Positions 62,069 through 64,000 of a stretch of 64,000 nucleotides of DNA are shown one piece after another. The notes under the pieces were generated by a model. The model did not search any database. It worked only from the letters and a program-made list of their open reading frames with translations, and was not told where the DNA came from. A program made the translations under genes and the position numbers. This DNA comes from Pseudomonas sp. ACN8 (GTDB taxonomy: Bacteria > Pseudomonadota > Gammaproteobacteria > Pseudomonadales > Pseudomonadaceae). The first letter of the stretch is position 1. Each line of letters opens with the position of its first letter. The stretch is from contig NZ_MRCS01000007.1 in the NCBI RefSeq assembly GCF_002303925.1, positions 1 to 64,000 on the forward strand, written 5' to 3'.

Positions 62069-63454
62069 TCAGAACGCTTGAGGTCGATCCCGGGCAGTGG
62101 CCCTGAAGAACGCCCGGGCACGCGGATCGCAAGCATATGTCACGTTGATACGCTGCCAGTCACTGGCCTCCCCCGAGGGGTTGAAGGCGGTCTTCGATGA
62201 CAGCAGCACACCCAAGCGCCGGGCCTGGGTCCGCAGCTGATCGTAGTCGGACATTCTTGATCGCGCCCAGATGAACAGGCCTCCCGCCGGCTTGCCGAAA
62301 ATCTCCCATTCGGCATCTTCGAGCAATTGCAACACCACCAGCCGGTCGCTGCTCAAGCGTTGGCGCTGACGCTGCACCAGTTTGCGGTAGGCACCGTTAG
62401 CCAACAGGCACGCCAGCACCGATTCGCAAAATCGCGAGGCGCCCATGCCACTGATCATCTTGACCTCGGCCAGGCGCGTAATGACTTCGGCATCGGCCAC
62501 CACGAAACCGACCCGCAAGGAACTGCTGAGTGTCTTGGAAAAGCTGCCTACGTAGATCACGTCGTCGTCCAGCGCAGCCAGTCGCATACCGGAACCGCTG
62601 TGCAGATCCGCATAGACGTCGTCTTCGATCACCTGCACACCAAAGGTCCTGGCCAGCTGCAGCACGCGGCGCGCCACCGCCGGTGCAAGGCTGCTGCCCG
62701 TCGGGTTGTGATAGAAGCTATTGATGAGTAGCCCTTGAGGCCGGTGTTTGACCAGCACCGATTCGAGCACGTCCACGTCCGGCCCGCGCGGTGTTCGCGG
62801 CACCTCGACCATGTGGATGCCGTACAGCCTGAGCAGATCGAACAGCACCGGATAACCGGGACTCTCCACGACCACACAATCACCGGCCTTGAACAGTGTC
62901 CGCACAATCAGGTCGAGCCCCTGACTGGCACCCGCCGTGGTCATGATCCGGTTGTCCTGCGCCCGAATATCCAGCTGCCGAAGGTGCTTGAGGATCTGTT
63001 GTCGCAAGGCTGGCAATCCCAGCGGGGTGCCGTAGTTGAACAGGCTCGCCGTGTCGGTACGACTGACTTGCCGAATCGCGTAAATCAGATCGTCTGTCTC
63101 GCGCCAGCTTTCAGGCAGCCCGCCACAGCCCAGCCTCAACGCAGTCGAACAGGGCCCGATCTCGGGCTCAGCCCCCTCGAACCAGACAGGCTCGTGCTTT
63201 GCGCCTGTGGCCAATGCCGGGTCGGCAACCGCATAGCCGGCGCCATGACCTGACACCAGCATCCCCTGCGTCACCAGGCGTTCACAGGCCTGGGCGACGC
63301 TCACCTGACTGAGCAAATTGATCCGCGCGATCTGTCGCACCGAAGGCAGGCGCGTACCGGGCGATACCCCGCTGGAATGAAGCCAGCGGGTCAGTGCGTC
63401 AACAATTTGCTGTACGACAGGCACCAGCGCCTGTCGGTCGATTCTCAATTCCAT
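62069..63454 (-). CDS. MocR/PdxR-type GntR regulator with aminotransferase domain
   Basis: A 461-residue MocR-family regulator: an N-terminal GntR winged helix (R-L-P-S-V-R-Q-I-A-R, then S-V-A-Q-A-C-E-R-L) and a fold-type I aminotransferase domain with the PLP Lys in G-S-F-S-K-T-L-S-S-S-L-R-V-G-F. N-P-T-G is the substrate-side signature, also present. Such proteins sense amino compounds or PLP and often control the adjacent gene; the neighbours here are the chemoreceptor (109 nt downstream) and a dehydrogenase upstream. The start ATG at 63454 is slightly far (11 nt) from AGGAG; a TTG at 63460 is better spaced and remains possible. Confidence 0.9.
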   Translation of the reverse strand: MELRIDRQALVPVVQQIVDALTRWLHSSGVSPGTRLPSVRQIARINLLSQVSVAQACERLVTQGMLVSGHGAGYAVADPALATGAKHEPVWFEGAEPEIGPCSTALRLGCGGLPESWRETDDLIYAIRQVSRTDTASLFNYGTPLGLPALRQQILKHLRQLDIRAQDNRIMTTAGASQGLDLIVRTLFKAGDCVVVESPGYPVLFDLLRLYGIHMVEVPRTPRGPDVDVLESVLVKHRPQGLLINSFYHNPTGSSLAPAVARRVLQLARTFGVQVIEDDVYADLHSGSGMRLAALDDDVIYVGSFSKTLSSSLRVGFVVADAEVITRLAEVKMISGMGASRFCESVLACLLANGAYRKLVQRQRQRLSSDRLVVLQLLEDAEWEIFGKPAGGLFIWARSRMSDYDQLRTQARRLGVLLSSKTAFNPSGEASDWQRINVTYACDPRARAFFRATARDRPQAF

Positions 63455-63595
63455 GAGCAAGCAAACTCCTGTTGATTTTGCGAGAAGCAGTTAATCACAG
63501 GCGAGTTCGAAGGCATGTGCGACAACGCCGCCAAAACCCTTGGATCTAATCATTTGAAACACATTGACAGGCCCTATAGCGGAACCAAAAAACCA

Positions 63596-63697
63596 GTGGG
63601 AGCTAGCTTGCTCCGGGCGGCGTTCCGACGATTGCGGCGTATCAGGCGACATCAATGTCGGCAGACACTCCCTCATCGCGGGCAAGCCCGCTCCCAC
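63596..63697. repeat. Imperfect inverted REP pair, different arm type
   Basis: GTGGGAGCTAGCTTGCTCC on the left and GCGGGCAAGCCCGCTCCCAC on the right form an imperfect inverted pair about 100 bp across. The arms (GTGGGAGC...) belong to another REP class than the GTAGGAGC elements elsewhere in the window. It lies between the MocR-type regulator and the dehydrogenase gene. Confidence 0.75.
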
Positions 63698-63731
63698 AGG
63701 TTCCCGGTGTACCTGATATCGGTGCGTCGTT

Positions 63732-64000
63732 TTAGAACGCAGTAACACCACCATCCACCGCCAGCGAATGGCCGGTCGTGAACGCCGCGCCATCGCTGCA
63801 CAGGTACAGCACCGCGCTGGCGATCTCTTCGACCTTGCCGATGCGACCGACCGGATGCATGGCGTTGGCGAACTCGCCTTTTTTCGGGTCGGCTTCATAG
63901 GCGCGACGGAACATATCCGTGTCGATCACCGCCGGGCACACCGCATTGACCCGGATCTTCTTCTTGGCGTACTCAATGGCCGCCGACTTGGTCAGGCCGA
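63732..64000 (-). CDS. Short-chain dehydrogenase/reductase (5' part missing)
   Basis: The C-terminal 89 residues or so of a classical SDR, running off the right edge. Visible are G-L-T-K-S-A-A-I-E-Y-A after the (missing) Y-x-x-x-K catalytic pair, I-R-V-N-A-V-C-P-A-V-I-D-T-D-M, V-G-R-I-G-K-V-E-E-I-A, and the C-terminal F-T-T-G-H-S-L-A-V-D-G-G-V. The substrate cannot be told; it resembles glucose/3-oxoacyl reductase-like SDRs. It is transcribed in the same direction as the regulator, with a 277-nt gap holding a REP pair. Confidence 0.9.
   Translation of the reverse strand, partial: GLTKSAAIEYAKKKIRVNAVCPAVIDTDMFRRAYEADPKKGEFANAMHPVGRIGKVEEIASAVLYLCSDGAAFTTGHSLAVDGGVTAF

Overview
The window reads as a chromosomal segment of a Pseudomonas, most likely of the P. 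fluorescens group. The housekeeping order matches what I know of that genus (plsX-rpmF-yceD, maf, sppA, rluC/rne, the murB-kdsB-lpxK-exbDB run, comEC, fadE). Codon use is GC-rich, and REP/REPIN elements with GTAGGAGCGAGC-type arms recur, as they do in fluorescent pseudomonads. The species is an inference; no rRNA or typing gene is present.

Layout. 1-8.8 kb: fatty-acid/ribosomal operon plsX-rpmF-yceD, driven by a near-consensus promoter that leaves almost no 5' leader; maf; sppA-HAD phosphatase-rluC; and divergent rne with a leader of about 640 nt. 8.9-13.3 kb: four tightly coupled genes for a Tat-exported molybdenum hydroxylase (2Fe-2S subunit, Mo subunit, XdhC-like, MocA-like). 13.5-18.1 kb: exbB-exbD-lpxK-trm112-kdsB-LMW phosphatase-murB, a cell-envelope operon with stop/start overlaps at most junctions. 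18.1-27.5 kb: comEC, a DUF2062 protein, a two-gene ABC-2 exporter, a glutathione transferase, a transglutaminase-like protein, fadE and a small conserved gene.

28.0-40.8 kb: a complete-looking Tad/Flp pilus locus split into two convergent units. rcpA-tadD-DUF3613 lie on the plus strand. flp-tadV-AAA ATPase-rcpC-tadG-tadF-tadE-tadZ-tadA-tadB-tadC lie on the minus strand. The AAA+ ATPase is not a canonical Tad part. A receiver-like/AraC regulator (41.2-42.0 kb) is divergent from flp.

42.2-57.5 kb: type VI secretion material. tssM faces divergent tssF-tssL, followed by vgrG, a 1507-residue Rhs protein with a polymorphic toxin tip, a candidate immunity gene, and a PAAR gene. The other core T6SS genes (baseplate, sheath, ClpV) are absent from the window. 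A 273-bp displaced Rhs-core fragment abuts the N-terminal stub of a P4-type integrase beside a tRNA-Gly, so this end looks like the scar of a tRNA-anchored island.

57.6-64 kb: a duplicated tRNA-Glu/tRNA-Gly operon with a stable-RNA-type promoter and a terminator; a membrane-anchored protein of unknown role; a striking tandem array of seven 107-bp REPIN-derived units that supplies the stop codon of a chemoreceptor gene; a MocR/PdxR-type regulator; a second type of REP pair; and the 3' end of a short-chain dehydrogenase.

The places most worth following up are the Tad-linked AAA+ ATPase and its receiver-AraC neighbour, the orphan tssM/tssF/tssL-VgrG-Rhs module with its divergent toxin/immunity tip, and the REPIN tandem array. 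All functional assignments rest on reading motifs and remembered family features; no database search was run.
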